Origin: CAZOOA01 sp964581355
GTDB taxonomy: Bacteria; Bacillota; Dethiobacteria; DTU022; UBA8154
NCBI GenBank assembly: GCA_964581355.1
Contig: CAZOOA010000028.1
Location: 1 to 33,665, forward strand
Direction: 5' to 3'
Length of the DNA stretch: 33,665 nt
In this document: in pieces, positions 6,531-14,835 of the stretch
Layout of the letters: the number at the start of each line of letters is the position of its first letter
How positions within the stretch are numbered: position 1 is the stretch's first letter
The notes under the pieces: generated by a model
Database searches by the model: none
Told to the model about the DNA's origin: nothing
The model's input: the letters and a program-made list of their open reading frames with translations, nothing else
Translations under genes and position numbers: made by a program

Positions 6531-7643
6531 ATGTTTAAAGAAGCACTTACTGTTGGCAGGATCTACGGGATTCCTGTAAAAATTCATTTTACCTTTTTGC
6601 TTATTATCCCTTTCCTGGCCTGGATATTCGGCAGCAATTTCAGTTTATTTGCCGAGAGGGCGGGGATTCCATTAGAAAACCTTCTGCTAAACCCTTATCT
6701 CTCCGGCCTTATCATGGCGCTGGCACTGTTTGTTAGTGTGCTCCTCCATGAACTGGCCCATTCACGAGTGGCACAAAAACACGGCTTGGCCATCAAAAGT
6801 ATAACATTGATGCTTTTCGGGGGTGTAGCCCACATGGATGAAGGACTGGAAGACCCCAAAAAAGAGGTTTTAATTGCCATGTCCGGCCCCCTTACCAGCC
6901 TGGTCATTGGAGCTACTCTGTTAGTAGCTCTTTCTATTTTTCCCCTTCTATTTTTCCCAGATTTAAGAGTTATGGGCATTTATCTGGGCCAGATCAATAT
7001 TTTCCTCGCCTTTTTTAACTTGATACCTGCCTTTCCTACCGACGGTGGCAGAATCTTGAGATCCCTTCTGGCACGACGTTCTTCCTATCTTGATGCTACA
7101 CGGATTGCTACAATTACAGGGCAGATTTTTGCTTTTCTGTTTGCACTGGTTGGGCTGCTTTCAGGTAACTTTATCCTCATATTTATTGCCGTATTTATCT
7201 TTATCGGAGCTTCCCAGGAATACCAGCAGACACTGCAGCGAATAACCCTGACAGATTTTAAAGTGAAGGATCTGATGACAAAAGACGTTTCCGTAGTCGA
7301 CGAAGATACGACAGTAAAAGAATTACTAAAGAAAGTGTTTACCGAGCTACATACCGGTTATCCCGTATTTTCAGGCGGGAACCTCAAGGGCTGCGTCACG
7401 ATTGGCGATACCCGTAAGGTAGACACTGATAACCATGATGAGTATAGGGTAAAAGATATCATGTCAAAAAACATTAAGACGGTCTCACCTGATGACAATG
7501 TTTACCAAGTCTTAAAAATACTCTCCAGTTATGACATTGGCCGCATCATGGTTGTTGAGAATGAAACCCTTGCTGGAATCATTACGCGTTCTGACATTAT
7601 GAAAGGTTTTCGGCTCCGTGAGCTTAAAAAAAATTATGCATGA
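6531..7643 (+). CDS. Site-2 protease family metalloprotease with C-terminal CBS pair
   Basis: An intramembrane zinc metalloprotease of peptidase family M50, 370 aa. The zinc ligands and catalytic Glu are in HELAH (His73, Glu74, His77) and the third ligand in FPTDGGR (Asp171). Membrane helices occupy most of 1-240. Two CBS domains follow (about 244-300 and 307-360; VKDLMTKDVSVVDEDTTVKE and VKDIMSKNIKTVSPDDNVYQ), which usually bind adenine nucleotides and could tie proteolysis to energy state. GAGGAGG lies 11 bp before the ATG at 6531, so a frame extension up to 6495 is rejected. The family is related to SpoIVFB. The substrate here is unknown, although anti-sigma factors and stress-membrane proteins are typical. 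Confidence 0.93.
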   Translation: MFKEALTVGRIYGIPVKIHFTFLLIIPFLAWIFGSNFSLFAERAGIPLENLLLNPYLSGLIMALALFVSVLLHELAHSRVAQKHGLAIKSITLMLFGGVAHMDEGLEDPKKEVLIAMSGPLTSLVIGATLLVALSIFPLLFFPDLRVMGIYLGQINIFLAFFNLIPAFPTDGGRILRSLLARRSSYLDATRIATITGQIFAFLFALVGLLSGNFILIFIAVFIFIGASQEYQQTLQRITLTDFKVKDLMTKDVSVVDEDTTVKELLKKVFTELHTGYPVFSGGNLKGCVTIGDTRKVDTDNHDEYRVKDIMSKNIKTVSPDDNVYQVLKILSSYDIGRIMVVENETLAGIITRSDIMKGFRLRELKKNYA

Positions 7644-7682
7644 GCATCCCTTCCGCATTTTTTTGCTTTCAAGATCTTTCTC

Positions 7683-10400
7683 CTACTCATCCTTTCTATC
7701 ACTCTGCTGATTTTCCGCCTGCCGTTTCCCTTCAGACTCTTCCAACTGCTTATCCTGTTGGGTCATGCGTTTTTCCAGCTCATCCTGGGTCTGCCTGAGA
7801 GCTGTCTCCATGGTCTTTAATGCCGTAATGTCTGTAAAAGTGACCACCAAGCCGTCAATTTTGTCCTCCAGGGTGCGGTAGGGCATAATACGCACCCGGA
7901 ACCAGCGTTCGTCACTGGTGCTGACTGTTTTTTCCGTGAATACCAGGGTGCGCAGCACTTCTTGCGCATCACCGATCAGGTCAGGGTAGTCCAGGTCAGA
8001 AACAATATCTGTAATCGAACGCCCCACGTCACCGGGGATCAACTTAAAAATTTCCGCCACCTGGGGCGTAAAACGACGGACAGCAAGGGTGTTGTCCAGG
8101 AATAAAATAGCGATGTCCGTGCTGTCCAGCAGGTTTTTCATGTCACTATTGACACGGGACAACTCGTCGACCTTGGTCTGCAGTTCATAGTTCAGTGTCT
8201 GCAGTTCTTCATTCAAGGACTGCAGCTCTTCCTTGGAGGAGGTAATCTCTTCGTTGGTGGACTGCAGTTCTTCGTTGGTGGATTGCAATTCCTCGTAGGC
8301 GGATAAGAGTTCTTCCTGGGACGTTTGCTTCTCCTGACGGTAATTCTGGAGTTCATCCCGGGCTTGCTCCAGCTCCTGCTCCAGTTCTGCCACTCTGCTT
8401 TTGGAGCCCGAGGTCTGCCTGGTCCGACCTGAAACTTTCTTTGCCGGAGGGATGTTTACCTCTTTAAAAACCACCAGAACCATGTTACGTAAAGCTTCTG
8501 TTTCCGTAAGCGGTTGGATGGTAATGTCTACGGCCTGCTTTCGACTGTTAATTGTAATTTTCACGTTTTTCAGGAGTACCGGTCTGCCTTGGGCCAGCGC
8601 TTTTTGAAAAGCGTTGTTTAACTTTAAGCGCACCCCCTGGTGAGCCATGGCAAAGATATTCCAGTTGGCCTTGCCGGCTGCCGGCTCCAGGTACTTCCCC
8701 GTGCGTCCCCGGGTATAAAGAATGTCTCCCCGGTCGTTAACCAGCACGGCCGCAGGGGAATAGCGCTGCAGGATCAATTGATCCGCCTGCTCTTCCAGGT
8801 TCGGGGCCTGCTGTTGTGTTTTGGGTTGGGTAACAGCAATATCAGGTGTGTCGGGAAGTGGATAGCCTGAGGAAGGGAAGTCGACCAGCTCTGCCGGCAG
8901 GGTGGTTTCGAGGCGCCGGTAAAGCCTGGCTTTGCCCTCCAGGAAAGAAAAATGGTCGGAAAAATTGCCAATAGTTTCCGCGCTGCCTAAAAAGAGTATT
9001 GCTCCCGGCTTTAAGCTGTAGTGAAAAAGTGCCAGTAGTTTTTTTTGCAGTTCGGAGTTCAGGTAAATAAGCAGGTTGCGGCAGCTCAGGATATCTATCT
9101 TGGTAAAAGGTGGATCCATAATAATGTTTTGGGGTGCAAAAACAACCATCTCGCGGATAGCCTGGCAAACCCGGTAGCCGTATTCCTCCTGGATAAAAAA
9201 ACGTTGCAACCGCTGGGGGTCAACATCTGTGGCAATGTTGGCCGGGTAAAAGCCCTGCCTGGCTTTTTCGATGGCATCCCGGTCCAGGTCGGTAGCAAAA
9301 ATCTGAAGCGAATAATTTACAGGGGGATCCAGTTTCTCCTTCGCTTCCTGGAAAATTATGGCCAGGGAATAAGCCTCCTCTCCCGTGGAGCAACCTGCCA
9401 CCCAGGCCCGTAAGGGCTGGCCAGGCGCAGATCTTGCAAGCAGCTCCGGGATGGCCTGTTCTTTCAACTGTTCCCAAGCTTCTGGTTCGCGGAAAAAACT
9501 GGTCACCCCGATCAAGAGTTCCTTGAAAAGAAGCTGTAGTTCCTGGGGATTTTCCTGCAAAAAACGAATATAGGTGTTCAGCTTGTCAATTTGGTGGATT
9601 CCCATACGCCGCTCGATGCGGCGATAGATAGTGGTCTTTTTATACTGTGAAAAATCGTGGCCTGTTTGTGAGCGCAGCAGGATAATGACTTTTTCGTAAG
9701 CGTTTTGATCTTTGTCTTCCAGGGTTGTTTCAGATCTGGCAATAAGAGGCTTGTGCTTGAGATAGGCAATAATTTTCGAGGGCAATTCTTCCACGGGTGC
9801 TGCTATGTCGACAAGGCCGGTATCCAGGGCGCTTTTCGGCATACCGGCGTACTTTGCCGAAACCGGGTCCTGGATAAAAACCCCTCCACCTTTTTCCTTG
9901 ATCGCCTTCAAACCCAGGGTGCCGTCTGTCCCCATGCCGGAAAGAATCACCCCGATGCTTTTTTCCTTGCGGTCATCGGCCAGGGAGCGAAAAAGGAAAT
10001 CAACAGGCAGGCGAAGGCCGCGCGGGGCCACCGGTTCGAAGAGGTGCAGCTCCCCGTGATAAAGGGACATATCTTTGTTGGGTGGGATGATATAGACGCA
10101 ACCAGGCCGGACCTTTGTTTGCTCCTCGGCCTGGGCCACGGGCATGGAAGTCTTTCGGCTCAGCAGTCCCACCAGGGCGCCTTCCCGCGTCGGGTCCAGG
10201 TGCTGGACAATAACCAAAGCCATGCTGCTTTCTTCCGGCACATGCTCCAGGAAGCGTTCCAGGGCTTCCAGCCCCCCCGCAGAAGCACCGATGCCGACAA
10301 TGGGGAAATCAGTGCGCGGTGCTGGAGTTCGCTCCCCAGAACAGTGCTCACTGCTTATGCGTTCTTCACCTGGGTTATCAAGGTTTTTTTTGTCAACCAT
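7683..10400 (-). CDS. CheB-CheR-PAS fusion signalling protein without kinase domain
   Basis: 905 aa. The CheB methylesterase domain (about 31-215) keeps the triad Ser40 (GIGASAGG), His67 (VQHLDP) and Asp159 (SGMGTDG). The CheR methyltransferase domain follows (about 218-490) with the SAM-binding VAGCSTGEEAYSLA and SCRNLLIYL. Next come a PAS-like segment, a long coiled coil built from repeated EELQSTNEELQ-type heptads (about 665-745) and a PAS domain (about 745-860). The protein ends in a charged coil. Fusions of this kind usually continue into a histidine kinase, or sit next to one. Here the frame ends after PAS, and the next gene downstream is convergent. GGAGAG lies 8 bp before the ATG. No chemoreceptor or cheA is nearby. 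It may modify receptors or act with a distant kinase. Confidence 0.92.
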   Translation of the reverse strand: MVDKKNLDNPGEERISSEHCSGERTPAPRTDFPIVGIGASAGGLEALERFLEHVPEESSMALVIVQHLDPTREGALVGLLSRKTSMPVAQAEEQTKVRPGCVYIIPPNKDMSLYHGELHLFEPVAPRGLRLPVDFLFRSLADDRKEKSIGVILSGMGTDGTLGLKAIKEKGGGVFIQDPVSAKYAGMPKSALDTGLVDIAAPVEELPSKIIAYLKHKPLIARSETTLEDKDQNAYEKVIILLRSQTGHDFSQYKKTTIYRRIERRMGIHQIDKLNTYIRFLQENPQELQLLFKELLIGVTSFFREPEAWEQLKEQAIPELLARSAPGQPLRAWVAGCSTGEEAYSLAIIFQEAKEKLDPPVNYSLQIFATDLDRDAIEKARQGFYPANIATDVDPQRLQRFFIQEEYGYRVCQAIREMVVFAPQNIIMDPPFTKIDILSCRNLLIYLNSELQKKLLALFHYSLKPGAILFLGSAETIGNFSDHFSFLEGKARLYRRLETTLPAELVDFPSSGYPLPDTPDIAVTQPKTQQQAPNLEEQADQLILQRYSPAAVLVNDRGDILYTRGRTGKYLEPAAGKANWNIFAMAHQGVRLKLNNAFQKALAQGRPVLLKNVKITINSRKQAVDITIQPLTETEALRNMVLVVFKEVNIPPAKKVSGRTRQTSGSKSRVAELEQELEQARDELQNYRQEKQTSQEELLSAYEELQSTNEELQSTNEEITSSKEELQSLNEELQTLNYELQTKVDELSRVNSDMKNLLDSTDIAILFLDNTLAVRRFTPQVAEIFKLIPGDVGRSITDIVSDLDYPDLIGDAQEVLRTLVFTEKTVSTSDERWFRVRIMPYRTLEDKIDGLVVTFTDITALKTMETALRQTQDELEKRMTQQDKQLEESEGKRQAENQQSDRKDE

Positions 10401-10834
10401 CTTTATCTCTCCATTCTGCTCTACCCTGTTAATATAGGTTTTTTAGTCAAAAACTATTTCGCACTCATTCTATTCTTTCCAGCTACCTTAGTCGTTTCAG
10501 AATATATTCATCATGTTATTTTAGTGATCAATTCCCTCATTAATTCATTATACACAGCAAATATCGAAGAGTCTCAAAAAAGTCTTTTAACAAAGCAAAC
10601 TTTTTGTTTTTTCCCCATAATTATCACCCCTTGCAGCGCTTTTCCAAAGAGATTTCTTTTCTGAACCTTTTATATATCCATCATTTCCAACTCGACCATG
10701 CAAGACTTAATGATTATCTTTTCTTAATAATAAGCGAATTCATTCGACAAGTCAATTGAACAGACCCGGAAACCAGCTCTACAGCAGATGCCCCCATTTT
10801 TCGCATAAAAAAGGCCCTCATTTCATAGAATGTA
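10401..10834. other. Divergent intergenic region between the CheB-CheR-PAS and deacetylase genes
   Basis: AT-rich, about 430 bp, with no credible gene. A minus-strand TATAAT around 10545-10552 with TTGAGA 19 bp upstream could drive the CheB-CheR gene. No convincing promoter for the deacetylase was found. No riboswitch-like structure was seen. Confidence 0.4.
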
Positions 10835-11662
10835 GTGAGCTTAAATATGTGGAGGTGGAGGACAATCAAAAAGCAAAGAAGGCTATTCTTTGCCCGTTCT
10901 TATTCCTTAAGAAAAATAGTTGCAGTTATAAGCGCTGCTGCAGTTATTTTGCTGGCAGTCTTGCTTTTGCTGGCTAAAGGTGATGCACTGCCCACGCAGC
11001 TGCCATTTACCAGGGAAAGGCTGGTGCCCATCTATTATGTCGATACCGCGGAAAAAAAGGTGGCTTTCAGCTTTGACGCCTGCTGGGGAGCGGCACAGAC
11101 TCCCAGCATCCTGGAAACACTCCGGGAAAATGAAATGAAAACCACATTTTTCCTCACCGGTTTTTGGGTGGAAAAACACCCGGAGATGGTTAAAAAAATC
11201 CATGAGGAAGGCCACGAAATCGGCAACCACACCTACACCCATCCCCATTTAAACAACCTGACAGAAGAACAAATCCAAACAGAGTTGGAACGGGTTGGAA
11301 ACATGATCCTGGAGTTGACCGGGGAGCAGCCGGATCTTTTCCGTCCCCCCTTCGGGGAGTACAGTAACAAGGTTATCCGGGCAGCCAAGGCCTGCGGCTA
11401 CCGCACCATTCAATGGAGTATCGACAGCCTTGATTGGAAAGAAATGGGACTCGAATCTATGGTCAAGCGGGTCACCGAAAACCTGCACCCGGGGGCTATT
11501 GTGCTGTTCCACAACAACGGCAAGCACACCGCAGAAGCCCTGCCGGAGATTATTGCGTACACCTTTGAACAGGGCTACACCATTGTCCCCATTTCTGAAC
11601 TGCTTTACAAAGATAACTACATAGTTGACAGCAACACAGGAGCGCAAATACTAGAAGAATAG
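10835..11662 (+). CDS. PdaB-like polysaccharide deacetylase, membrane-anchored
   Basis: A NodB-homology carbohydrate esterase family 4 protein, 275 aa. A basic N-terminus and one membrane helix (about 28-47) place the domain outside the cell. Motif 1 is FDACWG, motif 2 the zinc site HTYTHPH, motif 3 RPPFGEY, motif 4 WSIDSLDW and motif 5 IVLFHNN. The order and the FDxxWG form match the PdaB/YlxY subgroup of sporulation-associated deacetylases, which act on peptidoglycan or related glycans. The start is uncertain: GTG 10835 and ATG 10847 both lack a good ribosome binding site, while the strong GGAGGTGGAGGACA lies inside the frame just after them and is followed by ATC, not a usual start. The 3' end abuts the ARG remnant on the other strand. 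Confidence 0.88.
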   Translation: MSLNMWRWRTIKKQRRLFFARSYSLRKIVAVISAAAVILLAVLLLLAKGDALPTQLPFTRERLVPIYYVDTAEKKVAFSFDACWGAAQTPSILETLRENEMKTTFFLTGFWVEKHPEMVKKIHEEGHEIGNHTYTHPHLNNLTEEQIQTELERVGNMILELTGEQPDLFRPPFGEYSNKVIRAAKACGYRTIQWSIDSLDWKEMGLESMVKRVTENLHPGAIVLFHNNGKHTAEALPEIIAYTFEQGYTIVPISELLYKDNYIVDSNTGAQILEE

Positions 11663-11688
11663 TCTATAGCAAAGGAACAGGGGGTTTT

Positions 11689-11993
11689 TTCTCCCTGGGT
11701 ATAAAGCCAGCGCAGGTAAGCATGGTAGAAAATACTCGCAAATACTGGCTTTACACCTTTTTGGTAACCTCGGCAATAGGCACACAATAAACCTTCGGCG
11801 GTGAAAAGGATCATCTACGTGTCATCTGTAATTTGAGCCAGATTGTTTTCTGTTACGATATAATCTGCTATTTCTCAGTATTTTATTTGAATATCAGCGT
11901 AGCTATAAAATTCCAAAGGAGCGCCCAAAGCGTCCCCTACAGCCCCGCCGAACAGAGATCCTGTAAAAATAGTAAGTGCTGTCTAATAATCAA
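11689..11993 (-). pseudogene. ADP-ribosylglycohydrolase (ARG/DraG-like) N-terminal remnant
   Basis: On the minus strand one frame reads GSLFGGAVGDALGAPLEF, then QITDDT, a stop, MILFTAEGLLCAYCRGYQKG and VKPVFASIFYHAYLRWLYTQ. These are the conserved N-terminal motifs of ADP-ribosylglycohydrolases: the GxxxGDALG region and the metal-binding TDDT-QM. The Gln of TDDTQM is replaced by TAG (11815-11817), a TGA interrupts at 11875-11877 where YGP is expected, and the first codons after the TTG at 11993 (AAGGAG upstream) are in another frame. Similarity ends near 11689, so about two-thirds of the roughly 300-residue enzyme is gone. Intact homologues remove ADP-ribose from proteins or other ADP-ribosylated molecules. 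The IS1634-type element sits 53 bp upstream of its start. Confidence 0.75.
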
Positions 11994-12045
11994 AGATTAT
12001 TCTCCTTGTAGCAATTTATAACATTTTATTGTAAATGAGTTATTA

Positions 12046-14014
12046 TCCCGACTTTGGCGTTAAATATTTCCAGTTGCGATGATACAAGGCCTCACAGGCT
12101 TGGAAAATATTTTTTCGCTACTACATGGCAGAATGTTCCAGTATTTTGTTCAAGTATTTCTTACCCACAAGGTGCTTCAGGCCCAACTGGTCCAGCAGCG
12201 TGGCCTGTTCGCCGGTCAATTCCGTAATGCTCTCCACGTATGTCTCGCTATCATGCGGGCCGATGCGGTTGAGCTGGCATTGTTTTAACAGCTCGAGCGC
12301 TGTTTTGCCGCTCAGTGGCTTTTCAAGCTGTTTTAACTGGTCTTCCAGCGCATTAAACAACAGGTAGCCCAGCACACAGATAGAAACATGGGCTTTGACC
12401 CGTTCCTCCCGGGTCAGGTAAAAGGGACGCAGGTGCAGGTAGCTTTTCAGTTCGCGGAAGGCATCTTCAATGATATCCTTACGACGATAGTGGCCGATGA
12501 TCTGTTCTGGAGAAAGCGACTGATTATTGGTGACGAAGCATAAGATGCCGTCCAGCTGTTTTTGCTCTTGGAGCCGGGACTCATTGACTTCGTAGCGGAT
12601 CTGGAAAGAATGCACGGTTCTTTTGCCCCCTTTTGCTGTAGGCACTGTGAGCAGGAGTGGTTCCAGTTGCCAGGAAATGATTTTCTGCAGCTTCCATTTG
12701 CGCAACTTGGCTTCGATTTTGCGATGTGTTGTCTGTTCATTGCGGCTTTTTTGGGCCTTGCCTAATTCTTCATTGTAAAAACTGAGATACGCTTTTGCTT
12801 TCTGCAACCGTGTTTTTCGGCTTTGCTGCTGTTCCCGGTAAAGATTACGGTTAAAGGCCAGAATATAGCGACGCCCTTGGTGTAAGTGTTCCCGGTAAAA
12901 CAGATTTTTGTCATGGGTCTGAAAGCCCAGGGTCAGCAGGCTTTTCCCTTGGGCAGCATATTCTGCCAGTTCAGGTTCAATCAGCCCCAGTGTCCGGATC
13001 TCATCTTTGTCCAGGGCAGAAACATAGGTGAAAAATGCCCCGGATATCGATTCCAGGTTGTTGCTGGAAACCATTCCACGGTCAAAGACCAAAAGACACT
13101 GCTTGACATCGAAGCGCTTTTTAAGTATAGCCAAAAGTTCCTCGACCGTGGCAACATCCTGAATGTTTCCCGGTAGAACCTGCCAGTACAGCGGATAGCC
13201 CCGGGGCGTGACCACCAAAGCGATTACGACCTGCTTGCGGTCAGAACGGTGGTCCCGGGAGTAACCATAGGAAGCCAGGATGCATTTTGTCCCTTCAAAA
13301 TAGCTGGAGGTGAGATCATAGATCACCGTGTCGTTTGCAGCCAGCCCCAGCCGCTGGTACTGCTGATGCAGATGCTTTTGCAGCGCCTCTTCCTGTTCGT
13401 TGATTTGATCCAAAACACGGTATATCTCAAATTCATCCTCGGACTCGAATTCCTGCAAGCGGGGCAAAACTGTCTGTTCTGTCCATTTTTTAATCTGGAT
13501 CTTGGCCTTAGGCTCCAAGCAGCGGTTTACAGCCATGGCCTCAGCATAGGGCAGATCCCGAAAAAATTGGTCCAGGGAAAACCGCTTCCAGACTTGATCC
13601 AGTACCGCTACATCCAGAAACCGGTAATGCTGCTTGGCTACTACATCGGACAGCGGCCCGACAAAAACATCTTCGCTCCGCTTGGCTTTTAACACCAGCC
13701 GGATGCGCGAAGCTTGTTCCGGGGTCAAAGCTCCCAGGTTGGCAATATGCCGGTGTTTTACCTTCCCGCCTTCGCGGTAAGACTCGGTCAAGGCGTATGT
13801 TTCATAGCCTTTTCCTTTATACGATTTCTTGGATTTTTTAAGAAACATAGGCGGCCTCCTGCGGTGTTTGGCTACTACAATTATACCGCAGGAAGAGGGA
13901 AAAAGCAAGTTAATATTGCATTCAATCTTATGTTTTCGCTACTACATTAAGCTGTTGTTTGGCACCACCCCCGGTGTTTAAGGGGATTGGAAATATTTTA
14001 CGCCAAAGTCGGGC
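12046..14014 (-). mobile_element. Complete IS1634-family (IS4-superfamily) insertion sequence
   Basis: The ends are 26-bp terminal inverted repeats with one mismatch: left 12047-12072 beginning CCCGACTTTGGCGT, right 13988-14013 ending ACGCCAAAGTCGGG. TATTA flanks both sides (12041-12045 and 14015-14019), giving a candidate 5-bp target duplication if one base is added at each end. The single gene, transposase, runs on the minus strand. A TGTAGTAGC motif recurs near both ends (about 12115 and 13935) and upstream of the gene (about 13875). The intact frame and repeats suggest a recent insertion between the 195-aa gene and the ARG remnant. Confidence 0.9.
12121..13848 (-). CDS. IS1634 family DDE transposase
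   Basis: 575 aa from the ATG at 13848, which has CAGGAGG at ideal spacing. The frame remains open for another 20 codons upstream, but these lack a binding site. The DDE catalytic residues are in VIYDLTSSYFEG, LLVFDRGMVS and the Y-R-E signature YRRKDIIEDAFRELKSYLHL. The N-terminal SKKSYKGKGYETYALTESYR and HRHIANLG are typical of IS1634-type transposases. The product cuts and rejoins the ends of its own element. No frameshift or internal stop is seen, so it is probably active. The gene ends about 50 bp inside the left inverted repeat. Confidence 0.93.
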   Translation of the reverse strand: MFLKKSKKSYKGKGYETYALTESYREGGKVKHRHIANLGALTPEQASRIRLVLKAKRSEDVFVGPLSDVVAKQHYRFLDVAVLDQVWKRFSLDQFFRDLPYAEAMAVNRCLEPKAKIQIKKWTEQTVLPRLQEFESEDEFEIYRVLDQINEQEEALQKHLHQQYQRLGLAANDTVIYDLTSSYFEGTKCILASYGYSRDHRSDRKQVVIALVVTPRGYPLYWQVLPGNIQDVATVEELLAILKKRFDVKQCLLVFDRGMVSSNNLESISGAFFTYVSALDKDEIRTLGLIEPELAEYAAQGKSLLTLGFQTHDKNLFYREHLHQGRRYILAFNRNLYREQQQSRKTRLQKAKAYLSFYNEELGKAQKSRNEQTTHRKIEAKLRKWKLQKIISWQLEPLLLTVPTAKGGKRTVHSFQIRYEVNESRLQEQKQLDGILCFVTNNQSLSPEQIIGHYRRKDIIEDAFRELKSYLHLRPFYLTREERVKAHVSICVLGYLLFNALEDQLKQLEKPLSGKTALELLKQCQLNRIGPHDSETYVESITELTGEQATLLDQLGLKHLVGKKYLNKILEHSAM

Positions 14015-14056
14015 TATTAACTTGATACATTTTTTGAGGACAGCTCACCCTAAATG

Positions 14057-14644
14057 TTATTCAAGCCTCTCCCCTTCGGGTCCATCCACTCCCTTCACCA
14101 TACAGCCACCTGTATCTCTGCTTCCCCGCACCAGTTTGCGCGTAAGATAAAGAATCAGTTCCACAGATTCTTGTTCTATATAATAAACACTGCCTTCTTT
14201 ATTATCAGGTTCCTGGAAAACAAGACGCGTGTTTGCCGGGTCGCCGTCAATGATGATGAGGGGAGTTTCATCGTAAATGGCATCTTCAAAAATAATCTCT
14301 CCCTGCTCATCACGGATGGGAAACTCTGTTTCTTCATTGACTTGCTCCAAATAATCGCAGAACGTTTTCCAGACTTTCTCACCGAGATAGGGCCGGTCAA
14401 TAATTTTGACAACTCCGGAGAAAACCAGAATATCGGGCGTCCCCGGCCGGGCATGGCGCAGTTGGGCGTTTTCTTCATCGGCAAGTTCGGACAAAGCTGC
14501 CAGCAATTCGTAGTTGCGGGAGACGATGACTATTTGCTTTTTGTCCTCCGGGTATTCAAAGGATGACTGGCGCTTTTCTGCAGCAACCCTGAAATAGCTA
14601 TCAGCCTTTTTGGTAAAGTTTTTGCCGGTGTCCCTTTTTTGCAT
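14057..14644 (-). CDS. Protein of unknown function (195 aa)
   Basis: A soluble, acidic protein with no signal peptide or membrane helix. It contains IVIVSRNYELLAALSELADE, PDILVFSGVVKIIDRPYLGE and ETPLIIIDGDPANTRLVFQE, strand-rich segments I cannot place in a family. The ATG at 14644 has AAAGGAG 8 bp upstream. It lies downstream of the broken addA on the same strand. Before the IS insertion its stop was only about 100 bp from the ARG remnant, so the two may have been co-transcribed. The stop codon is 43 bp outside the IS, so the gene itself is not interrupted. Confidence 0.7.
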   Translation of the reverse strand: MQKRDTGKNFTKKADSYFRVAAEKRQSSFEYPEDKKQIVIVSRNYELLAALSELADEENAQLRHARPGTPDILVFSGVVKIIDRPYLGEKVWKTFCDYLEQVNEETEFPIRDEQGEIIFEDAIYDETPLIIIDGDPANTRLVFQEPDNKEGSVYYIEQESVELILYLTRKLVRGSRDTGGCMVKGVDGPEGERLE

Positions 14645-14835
14645 CAGGACTCTCCTTTCTTCCTTTCTTCTCTTCTTCCTTGCTTGCCGCTATATATTTT
14701 TCTGAACCCGCCTGCCAGGCTGTATTTGAGCACACAGACAGGACCTTGCCAGGATGTGCTGAAAATATGTCCAGCGCCCACGGTCAACTCATTTGCATTA
14801 TTTGTTGTTTAACAACCGCTGCCCTGGCAGCGCCA

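Noticed and set aside
8161..8340. Repetitive DNA suggesting a tandem array
   Set aside because: It encodes the heptad coiled coil of the CheB-CheR-PAS protein, which is common in this family.
9705..10664. 319-aa plus-strand reading frame
   Set aside because: It is antisense to the CheB domain of the 905-aa fusion, with no family match and no binding site.
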